17,915 nt of DNA from an uncultured Anaerovibrio sp. (GTDB lineage: Bacteria > Bacillota > Negativicutes > Selenomonadales > Selenomonadaceae). Below, in pieces: positions 1 to 8,124 of the stretch. A model generated the notes under the pieces. The model made no database searches. It worked only from the letters and a program-made list of their open reading frames with translations, and was not told where the DNA came from. Location: the NCBI GenBank assembly GCA_902785445.1, contig CACZYN010000045.1:1-17915 (forward strand). Direction: 5' to 3'. Positions within the stretch are counted from its first letter, which is position 1. Every line of letters begins with the position of its first letter. The translations under genes and the position numbers were made by a program.

Positions 1-593
1 AGGCTGCCAATGAACAACAGGACAACACCCAACAACAAAAGAACTGATACTTTTACATAGGTCATTATCCACTCAAGGGACTCCTTGGGATCAGTCTGCT
101 GCAAAGCAATAATCGCCCCAGTGGAGATAAATTCCCCGTAGATGGAATGATAAATAACCTGGGCTATGGGCAACAGCCACATGGATACATACACCAAGCC
201 ATGAAGCAGGTAACCTAAGGGATTTTTCACCCAATCAAATACCATAACTCGCAGGAGGATAAGTCCCAGCAACATACCATGGCCAAAGAGGGTTTCACCC
301 TTAAAGCGAATCCAATCCTGAGCGATGTTGTACTCCATATACATTGCCACCGGCAGAGCTATTGTCCAAATAGCCCAGATTAAATATTCCGGCAAATAAC
401 GCTTAAAAAAAACGCTTCTCCCCGTAACAACCTGCACCAAAAAAGCGAAAGGAATGAAGGCCAGCTGGGCAAAGGCATTTCGCGTCACGTGCCCATCGGC
501 AAACATCCCCTTACTAGATAAAATATATACACTAAATGCTAATAACCCAAATAACAAACTATGCAAAAGATACTTCTTATTGCACTTTTTCAA
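1..593 (-). CDS. Probable phosphoethanolamine transferase (sulfatase/alkaline phosphatase superfamily), N-terminal membrane part, partial
   Basis: About 197 residues are present before the window edge cuts the gene. I read it from a TTG codon at 593 because a strong AAGGAG lies 8 nt upstream (602-607); the first in-frame ATG would start inside the protein at residue 30. The visible part is almost all membrane helices (roughly residues 8-26, 40-57, 70-86, 105-119, 126-148 and 180-197). A conserved loop before the last helix reads IALQQTDPKESLEW (162-175). That layout and a TNP/TDP-x-E-A/S-x-E loop are typical of the membrane domain of EptA/CptA-like phosphoethanolamine transferases, which decorate lipid A or LPS core at the periplasmic face. 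The catalytic sulfatase-fold domain would lie outside the window, so the family call is an inference. It is the last visible gene of the LPS operon, 32 nt after the DUF535 gene. Confidence 0.55.
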   Translation of the reverse strand, partial: MKKCNKKYLLHSLLFGLLAFSVYILSSKGMFADGHVTRNAFAQLAFIPFAFLVQVVTGRSVFFKRYLPEYLIWAIWTIALPVAMYMEYNIAQDWIRFKGETLFGHGMLLGLILLRVMVFDWVKNPLGYLLHGLVYVSMWLLPIAQVIYHSIYGEFISTGAIIALQQTDPKESLEWIMTYVKVSVLLLLGVVLLFIGS

Positions 594-625
594 TGTAATC
601 GCTCCTTGAAATTATTGTATTATAC

Positions 626-1543
626 TTACCGACCAATTTCTTGGATACGCTTGTCCACGGCGGCATCTATCTCGTCCAACAGCTCAAACCGCCGGCGATA
701 TACTGCCCGTTTGCGAGTAGGGACTTCCTCCATGGATTTGCGTTTTTCCACCAGTGGTAATTCATCGAAGCGTTCATCAGCTGTGGAATGTCCCCCGGCC
801 TCTGCCCAAAAATCACTGAAGGAGGTCTTGAGCTTTCGATCCACCCGAACGTGATTGTTGGCATAATAACCATAATTGGTTACCGCATAAATCTTTTTTA
901 ATCCTAATCCCCGGGCCACTGCCTGGGCAATATACAAAATAAGATTTTTCGTCCTATAGCTGTGGCAGGCCTTGGTGATTTTCTTAATCACATCCTTGGC
1001 ATCGGCCATATTAGGCCCCTGCATGGCCCCAATCCACATGGACCAATCCCCCTGCTTATCCGGGGCAATCCAAAAGATTATCTGATACAGTGGCTCCTGG
1101 TCCAGTCGCAGCATAACGGACAAGATGCCCTCCTTACGCTGACCCGGTTCGTAATAAATGCAGGCCCAAAACCGTTTCCCATCAATTTCCGGTCCTTCCC
1201 ACAACGGGATGTTTTTCTCCCGGTAAATATCCAAGATAGTTTCCGGCTGCAAAACCTTAGTCAAATAATCCATGTGCTGTTTAACGATTTCCTCCCGCTC
1301 CTCAAAGGTGGATTTATTGTAAAAAAAGGCCCGGGTAGGCTGCTCATACACAAAGGGATACAGCTTTTGAATTTCCGTTAGGAGCGGTGTGCTGGTAAAA
1401 TGCCGCTGCAAGGCATTAAGCTTTCCCCGATACCGCAAAGAGCGCAATAAAAAAACATAATAGCGACGGGCTTCCCGTGTTTTTCTTATATCATATATCT
1501 GCTGACCCAAAGCCCGATAGCTTTGGAGCTGGTTTTCACTCAT
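626..1543 (-). CDS. DUF535 / VirK-YbjX family protein
   Basis: A 305-residue soluble protein with no signal peptide or membrane helix visible. Residues 166-250 carry the hallmark block of the DUF535 family: DWSMWIGAMQGP (166-177), then the KxLILYIAQAVARGLGLKKI segment and an AVTNYGYYANN stretch before a second aromatic-rich block ending DFWAEAGG. Known members, VirK and YbjX (SomA) in enterobacteria, are linked to resistance to cationic peptides and to surface or LPS phenotypes. Their biochemical activity is not established, and the middle region has been noted to resemble acyltransferase-like folds only loosely. Here it sits 9 nt after the GT2 gene and just before a probable phosphoethanolamine transferase, which fits a role in LPS modification. 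The basic, arginine-rich C-terminus (266-305) is unassigned. Family assignment is good; function is not known. Confidence 0.8.
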   Translation of the reverse strand: MSENQLQSYRALGQQIYDIRKTREARRYYVFLLRSLRYRGKLNALQRHFTSTPLLTEIQKLYPFVYEQPTRAFFYNKSTFEEREEIVKQHMDYLTKVLQPETILDIYREKNIPLWEGPEIDGKRFWACIYYEPGQRKEGILSVMLRLDQEPLYQIIFWIAPDKQGDWSMWIGAMQGPNMADAKDVIKKITKACHSYRTKNLILYIAQAVARGLGLKKIYAVTNYGYYANNHVRVDRKLKTSFSDFWAEAGGHSTADERFDELPLVEKRKSMEEVPTRKRAVYRRRFELLDEIDAAVDKRIQEIGR

Positions 1544-1552
1544 AATATCAAC

Positions 1553-2350
1553 TCATTCCTTGTTAGCCTTGGTCTCCGGAGATGATTCCTCGGGCAAACC
1601 TACTCCCTTACCCAAATAATACAGCTTGGAATATTTCATAAATACGCTAACCCCATGGGCAACCGTTAAAAAGCACCCAGTGAGACCGTCCAAAAAAGCC
1701 CGCTGAATAAAGAATATTTTAAACATACCAAACAGCGGGTGAAAGATTATATCCAAAACATTGGCCCGTTTACCTGCATCGAATTTTTTCCGGGCCCCCA
1801 AAGTGGTGTAAGTATTCAGCTTGCGCAAATACTGTTCCCAGGATACATAGGTATAGTGCAACAGGTAAGCACTTTTTGGCAGTTTTTTCACAGGATATTT
1901 ATAATGAATCTCCTCGTGAACATAGCCGGTAACATAGGAGCCATCCTTGGGAATGAGATGGATGCCGTAATCAGGAAACCAACCGCTGTGTCTTACCACC
2001 TTGCCGCAAAAATGATTGAGCCGGGCATTGTAATAAACAAATTTTTCCTCCTGGTTTATAGCCTTAAGAATTTCCTCCTGCAAGGGCTCCGTCACCCGTT
2101 CATCCGCATCCAACAAATAAATCCAGGGATGAGTAGCCTGCTCTATGCCAAAGGTCTTTTGCTGCCCCCAGTTATTGTCCATGGCATGTTGAATAACTCT
2201 GGCCCCCAAGCTCTCAGCTATTGCCGCTGTTTTATCCGTGCTGTAATCATCGATTACCAGTATTTCATCGGCAAAAAGTACACTTTTTATACAGTCACCA
2301 ATATTCTTTTCCTCGTTTTTGGCCAAAATCAAGGCCGTAAGCTTTGCCAT
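1553..2350 (-). CDS. Glycosyltransferase family 2, LPS core type (WaaE/KdtX-like)
   Basis: A 265-residue GT-A fold transferase. The N-terminus has the GT2 start (TALILAKNEEKNI, 5-17), the nucleotide-binding DDYSTD (34-39), an NNWGQQKTFGIEQA block (59-72) and the metal-binding DAD (81-83). The conserved NWG..K..G pattern and a C-terminal hydrophobic region (HPLFGMFKIFFIQRAFLDGL onwards, through the KYSKLYYL end) are typical of the WaaE/KdtX group. Members of that group add a beta-linked glucose or a similar sugar to the heptose region of the LPS core, at the inner face of the cytoplasmic membrane. The acceptor here cannot be read from sequence. The gene lies 19 nt after the GT4 gene and 9 nt before DUF535, clearly in the same operon. 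Confidence 0.82.
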   Translation of the reverse strand: MAKLTALILAKNEEKNIGDCIKSVLFADEILVIDDYSTDKTAAIAESLGARVIQHAMDNNWGQQKTFGIEQATHPWIYLLDADERVTEPLQEEILKAINQEEKFVYYNARLNHFCGKVVRHSGWFPDYGIHLIPKDGSYVTGYVHEEIHYKYPVKKLPKSAYLLHYTYVSWEQYLRKLNTYTTLGARKKFDAGKRANVLDIIFHPLFGMFKIFFIQRAFLDGLTGCFLTVAHGVSVFMKYSKLYYLGKGVGLPEESSPETKANKE

Positions 2351-2369
2351 GCTACAGGTTACACATCCT

Positions 2370-3446
2370 TTATAGTAATTCCGCTTTCAGCGCAATAATT
2401 TCCTGAATATCCTGCCTAAACTGCTCCAGCAGATTGCCATAAGACAAATCCTGGAGCCGCTGCTGACGACCGGCCTGCAGCTCCGCCAGTTTCGCCGTAT
2501 CATTTAGTACCTGATTAATAGTTTTAGCAATGTTTTCCGGAGATTTATCCTCTATGAGCACTCCGGCTTTTCCCAAGGTCTCCGGCACCGCCGAGCAGGC
2601 AAAGGCAAATACTGGCTTAGCAAAGATCATGCCTTCCACCAACGGAACGCAAAAACCTTCATGTTCACTCAAGGACAGTACACAATCCGTAAGCTGATAC
2701 CAGGTGCATAATGCCTCATTGGAAATCTGTCCGGTAAATATTACATTATCCATCAAATTATGCTCCTGCACCATTTTATGGAGCTTTTTGCCGTAGCTTG
2801 GTTTGATGTTGCCTGCCAATACCAGGCGAATCTCCTTAGCAATATGTTCCTTGTACCAAGCCACTGCAGCGATGGCTTCATCCAGCTTTTTATGCGGAAC
2901 TCCCCGCCCCACCATCAGGATAGTGGTCATATCATCGCGGTATTTTTCTACCATGTCCGGCAAAGGCTTATAGCAGGTATACTTTCCCGGCTCCACCACT
3001 ATGGACATTTGCTTGGTATGTTGCATCCCCAAAGCAGCCAGTTCCTTGCGGGAGTACTCCGATGCTCCCCAGGCAAAAAAACTATTAGCGGCGATTTTCT
3101 TGAGCTGACGCCGCCCCTTGATACACTTCCACCAGGAACCCCAGGCATTACCAAAGAAAAACCTAGCGGGAGTAATATTGTGATAAAACAATACGATTTT
3201 CTGGGGATATTTCGCCACCCATTCATTAAAGGAGGTACCCGTAGTCATGTGGTATATTACAATATCGGCCTTGTCAGCGGCAAAATCCTCCATGGACTTT
3301 ACCTTATCTTTCAGGCGCTCATCCACCTTATGGGCGTACATAGCGGTTGCGTAGCCCAGCTCCCGGAGCATGGCATCCATATTTAAGAGCTGCCGGCTGG
3401 CAGCATCATCCTTGGTAATTGCATGGGCAATCTGAATAAACTTCAT
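2370..3446 (-). CDS. Glycosyltransferase family 4 (GT-B fold), probable LPS core sugar transferase
   Basis: A 358-residue protein of normal GT4 length. The N-terminal half holds the acceptor side, including FYHNITP (88-94). The C-terminal half starts with TILMVGRGVPHKKLDEAI (175-192), the family's nucleotide-sugar phosphate-binding region, then LVLAGN (208-213) and the EX7E motif EGFCVPLVE (263-271), whose glutamates contact the donor sugar and nucleotide. No membrane helix is present; such enzymes attach peripherally to the inner membrane. Its place between gmhB and a WaaE-like GT2 in the heptose operon implies that it builds the LPS core, but the sugar donor (mannose, glucose, GlcNAc or other) is not predictable. 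It starts at an ATG 18 nt after the gmhB stop. Confidence 0.85.
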   Translation of the reverse strand: MKFIQIAHAITKDDAASRQLLNMDAMLRELGYATAMYAHKVDERLKDKVKSMEDFAADKADIVIYHMTTGTSFNEWVAKYPQKIVLFYHNITPARFFFGNAWGSWWKCIKGRRQLKKIAANSFFAWGASEYSRKELAALGMQHTKQMSIVVEPGKYTCYKPLPDMVEKYRDDMTTILMVGRGVPHKKLDEAIAAVAWYKEHIAKEIRLVLAGNIKPSYGKKLHKMVQEHNLMDNVIFTGQISNEALCTWYQLTDCVLSLSEHEGFCVPLVEGMIFAKPVFAFACSAVPETLGKAGVLIEDKSPENIAKTINQVLNDTAKLAELQAGRQQRLQDLSYGNLLEQFRQDIQEIIALKAELL

Positions 3447-3464
3447 GACATATCCTCTAAATCG

Positions 3465-3968
3465 TTATTTTTTCTGTATCCCCTGTACCAAAGCCTCATA
3501 CAGGTTGCCACCGGTGAATAAGATGCCAGTAGCCCCGGCGGCTTGAGCACATTTCACATCCCGCTCCCCATCACCAATGAGATAGGAGGCGGATAAATCA
3601 ATATCGTAATCCCTTTGGGCCTGTAACAGCATCCCTGGCAAGGGCTTGCGACATTGGCACTCAATCGCATATTCTTTAACCATTCCCTGGGGATGGTGGG
3701 GACAATAGTAAATAGCATCCAAATGGGCATCATAGGACTCCAAATCGGCGTTCATCCAGTGATGCAAAGTCATAATATCCTCTTCCGGGTAATAGCCCCG
3801 GGCTACCCCGCTTTGATTGGTAACCACAATGGCCAAATAGCCATTGTCATTGCAATATTTTATTGCTTCAACGGCCCCCTCTGTCCACACAAAATCCTCC
3901 ACCTTGTGCAAGTAGTGTACTTCCTCATTCAGGGTGCCGTCCCGATCAAAAAATACAGCCTTGTTCAT
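3465..3968 (-). CDS. gmhB: D-glycero-beta-D-manno-heptose 1,7-bisphosphate 7-phosphatase
   Basis: A HAD-superfamily phosphatase that removes the 7-phosphate from heptose 1,7-bisphosphate, between the HldA kinase and HldC adenylyltransferase steps. I start it at the ATG at 3968 (167 residues), so that the protein opens MNKAVFFDRDGTLNEE with nucleophile Asp8 and general acid/base Asp10, as in the family. An upstream ATG at 4001 would add 11 residues and overlap hldD by 32 nt. Other visible motifs are the VVTNQSG loop (48-54), the zinc loop with Cys89, His91, Cys104 and Cys106 (E. coli GmhB uses the same spacing), the RKPLPGM segment, and GDGERD with Asp133 and Asp137. Only one base separates the ATG from the hldD stop (TAATATG), so translation is probably coupled. 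Function is assigned with high certainty; the start less so. Confidence 0.93.
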   Translation of the reverse strand: MNKAVFFDRDGTLNEEVHYLHKVEDFVWTEGAVEAIKYCNDNGYLAIVVTNQSGVARGYYPEEDIMTLHHWMNADLESYDAHLDAIYYCPHHPQGMVKEYAIECQCRKPLPGMLLQAQRDYDIDLSASYLIGDGERDVKCAQAAGATGILFTGGNLYEALVQGIQKK

Positions 3969-3969
3969 A

Positions 3970-4971
3970 TTATTTACCGTATTTAAAGTAACCACCAGCA
4001 TCCAGGAAATCGCAATATTCCTTTACGGCTTCGTACATATCGTAAAAGCCCTCATCATAGCCAGCTTCCAGCAACTTGGTAGTATCGGACTGAGTATAAT
4101 TCTGGTATTTTCCCTTCAACACTTCCGGGAAATCCCTGTATTCAATCTTACCAGTACCCAGAGCCTTAATGACGCTGTCTGCCACCTCATTATAGGTATG
4201 GGCAGTACCGGTTCCACAATTATAAATTCCGCTAGGTCCCTGATTCTTCCAGAACCAAAGATTAACCTTTACAACGTCCTTAACATAGATAAAATCCCGT
4301 TTCTGGCCGCCATTAGGTATTGGCGTACCATCGCTAAAGTTGCCATAACCCTCAAAGAGACGGCAAACACCGGTGTCCTTCACCTGATGATACAGCTGAT
4401 AGAAAATAGAGGCCATATTGCCCTTATGATGCTCCTGCGGCCCATAAACATTGAAATATTTCAAGCCCACAATCTGGCTCTGGGCATCGGATAATACCTG
4501 GCGTACATACCGATCAAACAAGAGCTTGGAATAGGCATACGGGTTCAGGGCATCCTCGCACTCATCCCCTTCCCGGAAGCCATTCTCACCACCACCATAG
4601 GTAGAGGCGGAAGAAGCATACAAAAACGGAATACGGTGCTCCATGCAAAAATGCAGTACAGCCTTGGAATACTCGTAATTCGCCTTCATCATGTAATTAA
4701 CATCATATTCCATGGTATCGGAGCAGGCACCTTCGTGGAACACTACGTCCACATCTACTCCGTCAAATTCCTTGTTCTGAATAGCGGCAAGAAAATCATC
4801 CTTGTGCATGTAATCGATAAACTTCAGCCCCCGCAGATTGCGATAGGACTGATTTTCCTTTTTCCGGTTATTCAAATCATCCACGATTAATATATCACTG
4901 CGATCCTGGCGATTCAGTTCCTTGACAATATTGCTGCCGATAAAACCGGCTCCTCCGGTTACAATAATCAT
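3970..4971 (-). CDS. hldD: ADP-L-glycero-D-manno-heptose 6-epimerase
   Basis: A 333-residue short-chain dehydrogenase/reductase family epimerase. It inverts C6 of ADP-D-glycero-D-manno-heptose to give the L,D form used by heptosyltransferases, with bound NADP(H). The N-terminus MIIVTGGAGFIGSNIV carries the Rossmann GxxGxxG motif (residues 6-12). The stretch FIDYMHKDDF (51-60) matches the same place in enteric HldD, and YASSASTYG (118-126) with YAYSK (Tyr145, Lys149) gives the catalytic Ser/Thr and YxxxK residues. NVYGPQEHHKGNMAS and the KRDFIYVKDV segment are the substrate-closing region typical of this family. It overlaps the hldA stop by 4 nt (ATGA) and runs directly into gmhB. It is slightly longer than E. 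coli HldD (310 residues), with the extra length spread through the chain and no sign of damage. Confidence 0.95.
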   Translation of the reverse strand: MIIVTGGAGFIGSNIVKELNRQDRSDILIVDDLNNRKKENQSYRNLRGLKFIDYMHKDDFLAAIQNKEFDGVDVDVVFHEGACSDTMEYDVNYMMKANYEYSKAVLHFCMEHRIPFLYASSASTYGGGENGFREGDECEDALNPYAYSKLLFDRYVRQVLSDAQSQIVGLKYFNVYGPQEHHKGNMASIFYQLYHQVKDTGVCRLFEGYGNFSDGTPIPNGGQKRDFIYVKDVVKVNLWFWKNQGPSGIYNCGTGTAHTYNEVADSVIKALGTGKIEYRDFPEVLKGKYQNYTQSDTTKLLEAGYDEGFYDMYEAVKEYCDFLDAGGYFKYGK

Positions 4972-5975
4972 TTAGCTTCCTCCTGCAACTGTTGCATTAA
5001 TACTGTTTCCAATTCTTCCTTGCTTACGGCATAGGTACCCAGCTTAGCCACAACTACACTGGCAGCCAGGTTAGCCAGATAAGCGGCCTCCCGTGGCTGG
5101 AGTCCCCCGGCAATACCCAGGGCAAATACGGCAATTACCGTATCACCGGCACCAGATACATCAAATACTTCCTGAGATTTAGTCGGAATATGGGTCACCT
5201 GTTTAGGGGTTACCATGGACAAGCCACATTCGGAACGGGTAGCCAAAACATTCTTTATTTTGAATTTGCTCATTATGTAATTAGCCGCCTGCTGAATAGA
5301 CTCATCCCGATTCTTTATTGGCTTTTCCAAAATAGCATTTATTTCCTTCACATTCGGAGTTATAAAGTCAGCATTCATGTATTTGTCCCACTCCCGCCCC
5401 TTCGGGTCGACAAATACCGGTACTTCGGCATTATTACACAACTCAATGATACTGCTGCACACATCCTCGGTGCAGGCACCTTTGCCATAGTCGGAAATAA
5501 CTACCGCATCCAAGCCATTTTCCAGGGTCTGCTCCACATAATTTATCAACCTGTTGGCGTACAGTGGCTTCACCGGCTCCGTATCTTCAAAATCCAACCG
5601 CAGCATCTGCTGATGGCCGCCAATAACTCTCAACTTAGTAGTAGTTGGCTCTTCCCGATAAATAATGCCTTTATAGTCAATTCCCCGGGAAATAAATTTG
5701 TCAATGAGGGTCTGGCAATGATAATCATCCCCTACAAAACCGGCAATGGAGGTCTGGCACCCCAACAGGGCCAGATTATGCGCTACATTGGCGGCGCCAC
5801 CCATGGTATCCTTGGTATCCACCACGCGGGTAATCGGCACTGGTGCCTCCGGAGAAATTCGGGTAACTTCCCCGTAATAATACTTATCCAGCATTACATC
5901 ACCCACCACCAGAATGTGTACCTTGGACATTCCGGTAGTAACAAATTTCTTTAATCTGTCTTTTTTTGTGGCCAT
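4968..5975 (-). CDS. hldA: D-glycero-beta-D-manno-heptose-7-phosphate kinase (canonical copy)
   Basis: A 335-residue PfkB-family kinase equal to the N-terminal kinase domain of bifunctional HldE (RfaE domain I). It phosphorylates C1 of D-glycero-D-manno-heptose 7-phosphate using ATP. Visible motifs are VGDVMLDKYYYGEVTRISPE (24-43), the PfkB GGAANVAHNLALLG signature (59-72), LDFED in the substrate region, SDYGKG (161-166), DPKG (190-193), TPN..E (206-211) and the C-terminal DVSGAGDT (272-279), whose Asp278 is the catalytic base. The adenylyltransferase half is absent and is encoded separately at 9147-9620, so this organism uses split HldA/HldC enzymes. A second, divergent kinase is at 9633-10628. 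The gene starts 10 nt after a GT9 gene, with AGGAGG just upstream, and overlaps hldD by 4 nt. Confidence 0.93.
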   Translation of the reverse strand: MATKKDRLKKFVTTGMSKVHILVVGDVMLDKYYYGEVTRISPEAPVPITRVVDTKDTMGGAANVAHNLALLGCQTSIAGFVGDDYHCQTLIDKFISRGIDYKGIIYREEPTTTKLRVIGGHQQMLRLDFEDTEPVKPLYANRLINYVEQTLENGLDAVVISDYGKGACTEDVCSSIIELCNNAEVPVFVDPKGREWDKYMNADFITPNVKEINAILEKPIKNRDESIQQAANYIMSKFKIKNVLATRSECGLSMVTPKQVTHIPTKSQEVFDVSGAGDTVIAVFALGIAGGLQPREAAYLANLAASVVVAKLGTYAVSKEELETVLMQQLQEEAK

Positions 5976-5985
5976 GATATCCTCC

Positions 5986-7167
5986 TTAATCCTCGTGCGT
6001 CAAATCTATAACCCGACAGGCATAGGCCCCGTATTCCCGGGGTACATTTCCTGCTAAATCCTCATATTTTTCCAATAGCTCCCAAACATACTTCATAACA
6101 ACAGCTACGGGAATATTTTTCATACAAGCCAATTGGTTCTCCCCAGTCCGTGGGCAGTCATGAATCCCACACGGGTGGCACTTTTCCGGCGCCTTAATGA
6201 GTACCGCCTTGGCATCATAAGGGTAAAAACCCGGCACTGGTGAGGCGCCAAACATGGTAACCACTGGCACTCCCTGGGATACCCCCACATGCATAGGGCC
6301 GGAATCCGTAGTCAAGAACAGGGCACAACGTTTCAGCATAGCCGCCAGCTCTGCCAGAGATAGCTTACCAGTAAAAATCTTGATAAGGGAACTATCTTTG
6401 TACTGCATTTGACTGATACATTTTTCCACAATCTCTGTGTCCATGGGACCACCAAAAAAGGCTACCCCATAGCCCTTTTCCAGCAATTCATCGGCACACT
6501 GGGCAAAATAGCTGTCCAGCCACCGCTTGGTAATCCAGCTGGCCCCGATGTTAAAGGCCACTACCTTGGTATCCACTGGAAAATTTTCCTGCCACAGTTT
6601 GGCAGTTTTTTCCGTAATCGACGGTTCAACCCACATTTCCAGACCGCCATCATCAATTTTTTCAATCCCCAGAGCTTCCTTTAAAACTTCCAAGTGGGCA
6701 TGTACCTGATGTTTCCACCCGGGAACATACTTATAGGGCGGCAACAAATGAAAGGGTCCCCGCCCAATATGATGGGCCACCGATGGATTATTCATTGTCT
6801 TGGTAAAAAACAGGGAAAATCCTGGCTTGCTATAGCCCACAATAGTCTTGGCCCCACTAAAGGCTGCCAGGGCTGAGGCCCGTTCATTACGGTGCAAATT
6901 TATTACCAGGTCATAATTATTATTACGGACCTTCTGTATATATTTTATAAAGGCTGGCAAACGATTATCTGCCCCTTTTTTGTCGATTAACAGGCACTCA
7001 TCCAGCCATTTATTCTGCACCACCAAATCCGCCAGCTTCTTGTCCGCCAGCAGGGAAATCCGTGCTGTAGGATAGTTAGCCCGCAAGGTTCTCAACACCG
7101 GTGTCACCAGCATTAAATCCCCGATGTGCATAAGGTTTATGACCAGAATGTTATTGTAGCTTTTCAT
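5986..7167 (-). CDS. GT9 heptosyltransferase, WaaQ/heptosyltransferase III-like
   Basis: A 393-residue GT-B glycosyltransferase of family 9, which moves L-glycero-D-manno-heptose from ADP-heptose to the LPS inner core at the cytoplasmic membrane. It opens with ILVINLMHIGDLMLVTPVLR (7-26), where Gly16-Asp17 fits the GT9 catalytic Asp position. Mid-protein it has FNIGASWITKRW (205-216), then TTDSGPMH (286-293), the donor-phosphate loop. A Cys cluster follows (Cys330, 333, 338, 348). The N-terminal wording is closest to the group often labelled heptosyltransferase III, but the exact heptose position is an inference. A C-terminal extension (about 363-393) exceeds the other two GT9 proteins here. 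AAGGA sits 5 nt before the ATG, and the gene starts inside the end of the preceding GT9 gene (17-nt overlap). Confidence 0.87.
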   Translation of the reverse strand: MKSYNNILVINLMHIGDLMLVTPVLRTLRANYPTARISLLADKKLADLVVQNKWLDECLLIDKKGADNRLPAFIKYIQKVRNNNYDLVINLHRNERASALAAFSGAKTIVGYSKPGFSLFFTKTMNNPSVAHHIGRGPFHLLPPYKYVPGWKHQVHAHLEVLKEALGIEKIDDGGLEMWVEPSITEKTAKLWQENFPVDTKVVAFNIGASWITKRWLDSYFAQCADELLEKGYGVAFFGGPMDTEIVEKCISQMQYKDSSLIKIFTGKLSLAELAAMLKRCALFLTTDSGPMHVGVSQGVPVVTMFGASPVPGFYPYDAKAVLIKAPEKCHPCGIHDCPRTGENQLACMKNIPVAVVMKYVWELLEKYEDLAGNVPREYGAYACRVIDLTHED

Positions 7168-8116
7168 ATATGTCCTTCGCTTTTATTTTTTTAATGCAGA
7201 TATTATCCTGGCACTCTCCCTTGCCCCAACAAGGAGAACAAGGCTCGTGAGTGTAAATATAGCTGCTGTTGGCATTTCTTGGCCCCCAAACTGTGGGATC
7301 CGTTGGACCAAATATCGCTACCGTGGGACAATTTACTGCTTGGGCAATGTGCATCGGACCGGTATCCACGCTGGCCATCCCTGCCGCATTTTGAATGAAT
7401 ACCGCCAACTCCTGTAAATTAAGGGTACCGGCCAAAACATGGCCTTCGTCAATCTTACCAGCTTGGGCATAGCCCATCAGGTCGATTTTTTCCTTGTTGC
7501 CCCCAATAAGGTATACCGGCAAGCGACTGTTCAGCTCCCGAAGCAACTGAGCAGCCATGGGCAGGGGCATGTTCTTGCGCTCATAGCTGCCAAGAGGGCA
7601 AACTACATAATACTTCCCCTTTGCAATATCCTGATCCGCCAATTTTTCCTCTAGGGAAGACACGGCTTCCTCTGGAGGAGCCAAGGTCAAAGAGGTATCC
7701 GCCGTGGAGAAGCCCCAGGGCTCCAATACCTCCAAATGGTTTTCCGTCCAACTGCCATGCTGGGCATCATACCCCAACCGGTATGGTATGCGAGCCAACC
7801 AGGCCACCACTGCCCCCCGCAGGGCAAAATTCATGCAAATGGCCAAATCGAACTTATACTGTTTTAATTCCTGGGCCATTCGCCACATACCACTCAGGCC
7901 CTTATGGCTGCCCCGCTTATCATATACCAGGGTCTTATCCACATAGGGATTCATCTGGGCTACGGATTCCGTCAGTGGCACCGTCAGCATGGTAATCTCC
8001 GCCTGAGGCCATTTCTCCCGTACGGCCCGAGTCACTGGCGTGGCCAGAATCACATCCCCAATAAAGGCCAAATCGATTATAAGTATTTTATTTACGGTCA
8101 GTTTATTAATATCCAT
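7151..8116 (-). CDS. GT9 heptosyltransferase, WaaF/heptosyltransferase II-like
   Basis: A 321-residue family 9 glycosyltransferase using ADP-heptose. The start NKILIIDLAFIGDVILATPV (9-28) places Asp21 in the family's catalytic position. A strong PLGSYERKNMP segment (174-184) corresponds to the conserved donor-side loop, and SVDTGPMHIAQA (249-260) and IFGPTDP (268-274) are GT9 signatures. A Cys cluster lies near the end (Cys293, 296, 302, 307). Of the three GT9 proteins here this one most resembles those labelled heptosyltransferase II, which adds the second core heptose; that order is inferred from general resemblance only. No strong ribosome-binding site is visible before the ATG at 8116, which lies 8 nt after the upstream gene's stop, so translation is probably coupled. 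Confidence 0.87.
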   Translation of the reverse strand: MDINKLTVNKILIIDLAFIGDVILATPVTRAVREKWPQAEITMLTVPLTESVAQMNPYVDKTLVYDKRGSHKGLSGMWRMAQELKQYKFDLAICMNFALRGAVVAWLARIPYRLGYDAQHGSWTENHLEVLEPWGFSTADTSLTLAPPEEAVSSLEEKLADQDIAKGKYYVVCPLGSYERKNMPLPMAAQLLRELNSRLPVYLIGGNKEKIDLMGYAQAGKIDEGHVLAGTLNLQELAVFIQNAAGMASVDTGPMHIAQAVNCPTVAIFGPTDPTVWGPRNANSSYIYTHEPCSPCWGKGECQDNICIKKIKAKDIYEKLQ

Positions 8117-8124
8117 AGTGGTCT

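Noticed and set aside
561..854. A 97-codon plus-strand frame at the DUF535/left-edge gene border
   Set aside because: It is antisense to both genes and low in complexity (Ser/Arg-rich), with no ribosome site.
1739..2398. Long plus-strand open frames opposite the LPS genes (also 2760-3386, 3934-4494, 5190-5954, 11396-11962 and 14015-14569)
   Set aside because: Each lies antisense to a gene with clear family motifs, and the translations show no domain. They arise from codon bias on the coding strand.
3969..4001. Longer GmhB starting at 4001
   Set aside because: The extra residues MLVVTLNTVNN do not fit the family, whose members open a few residues before the DRDGT motif, and the start would lie inside hldD without a ribosome site.
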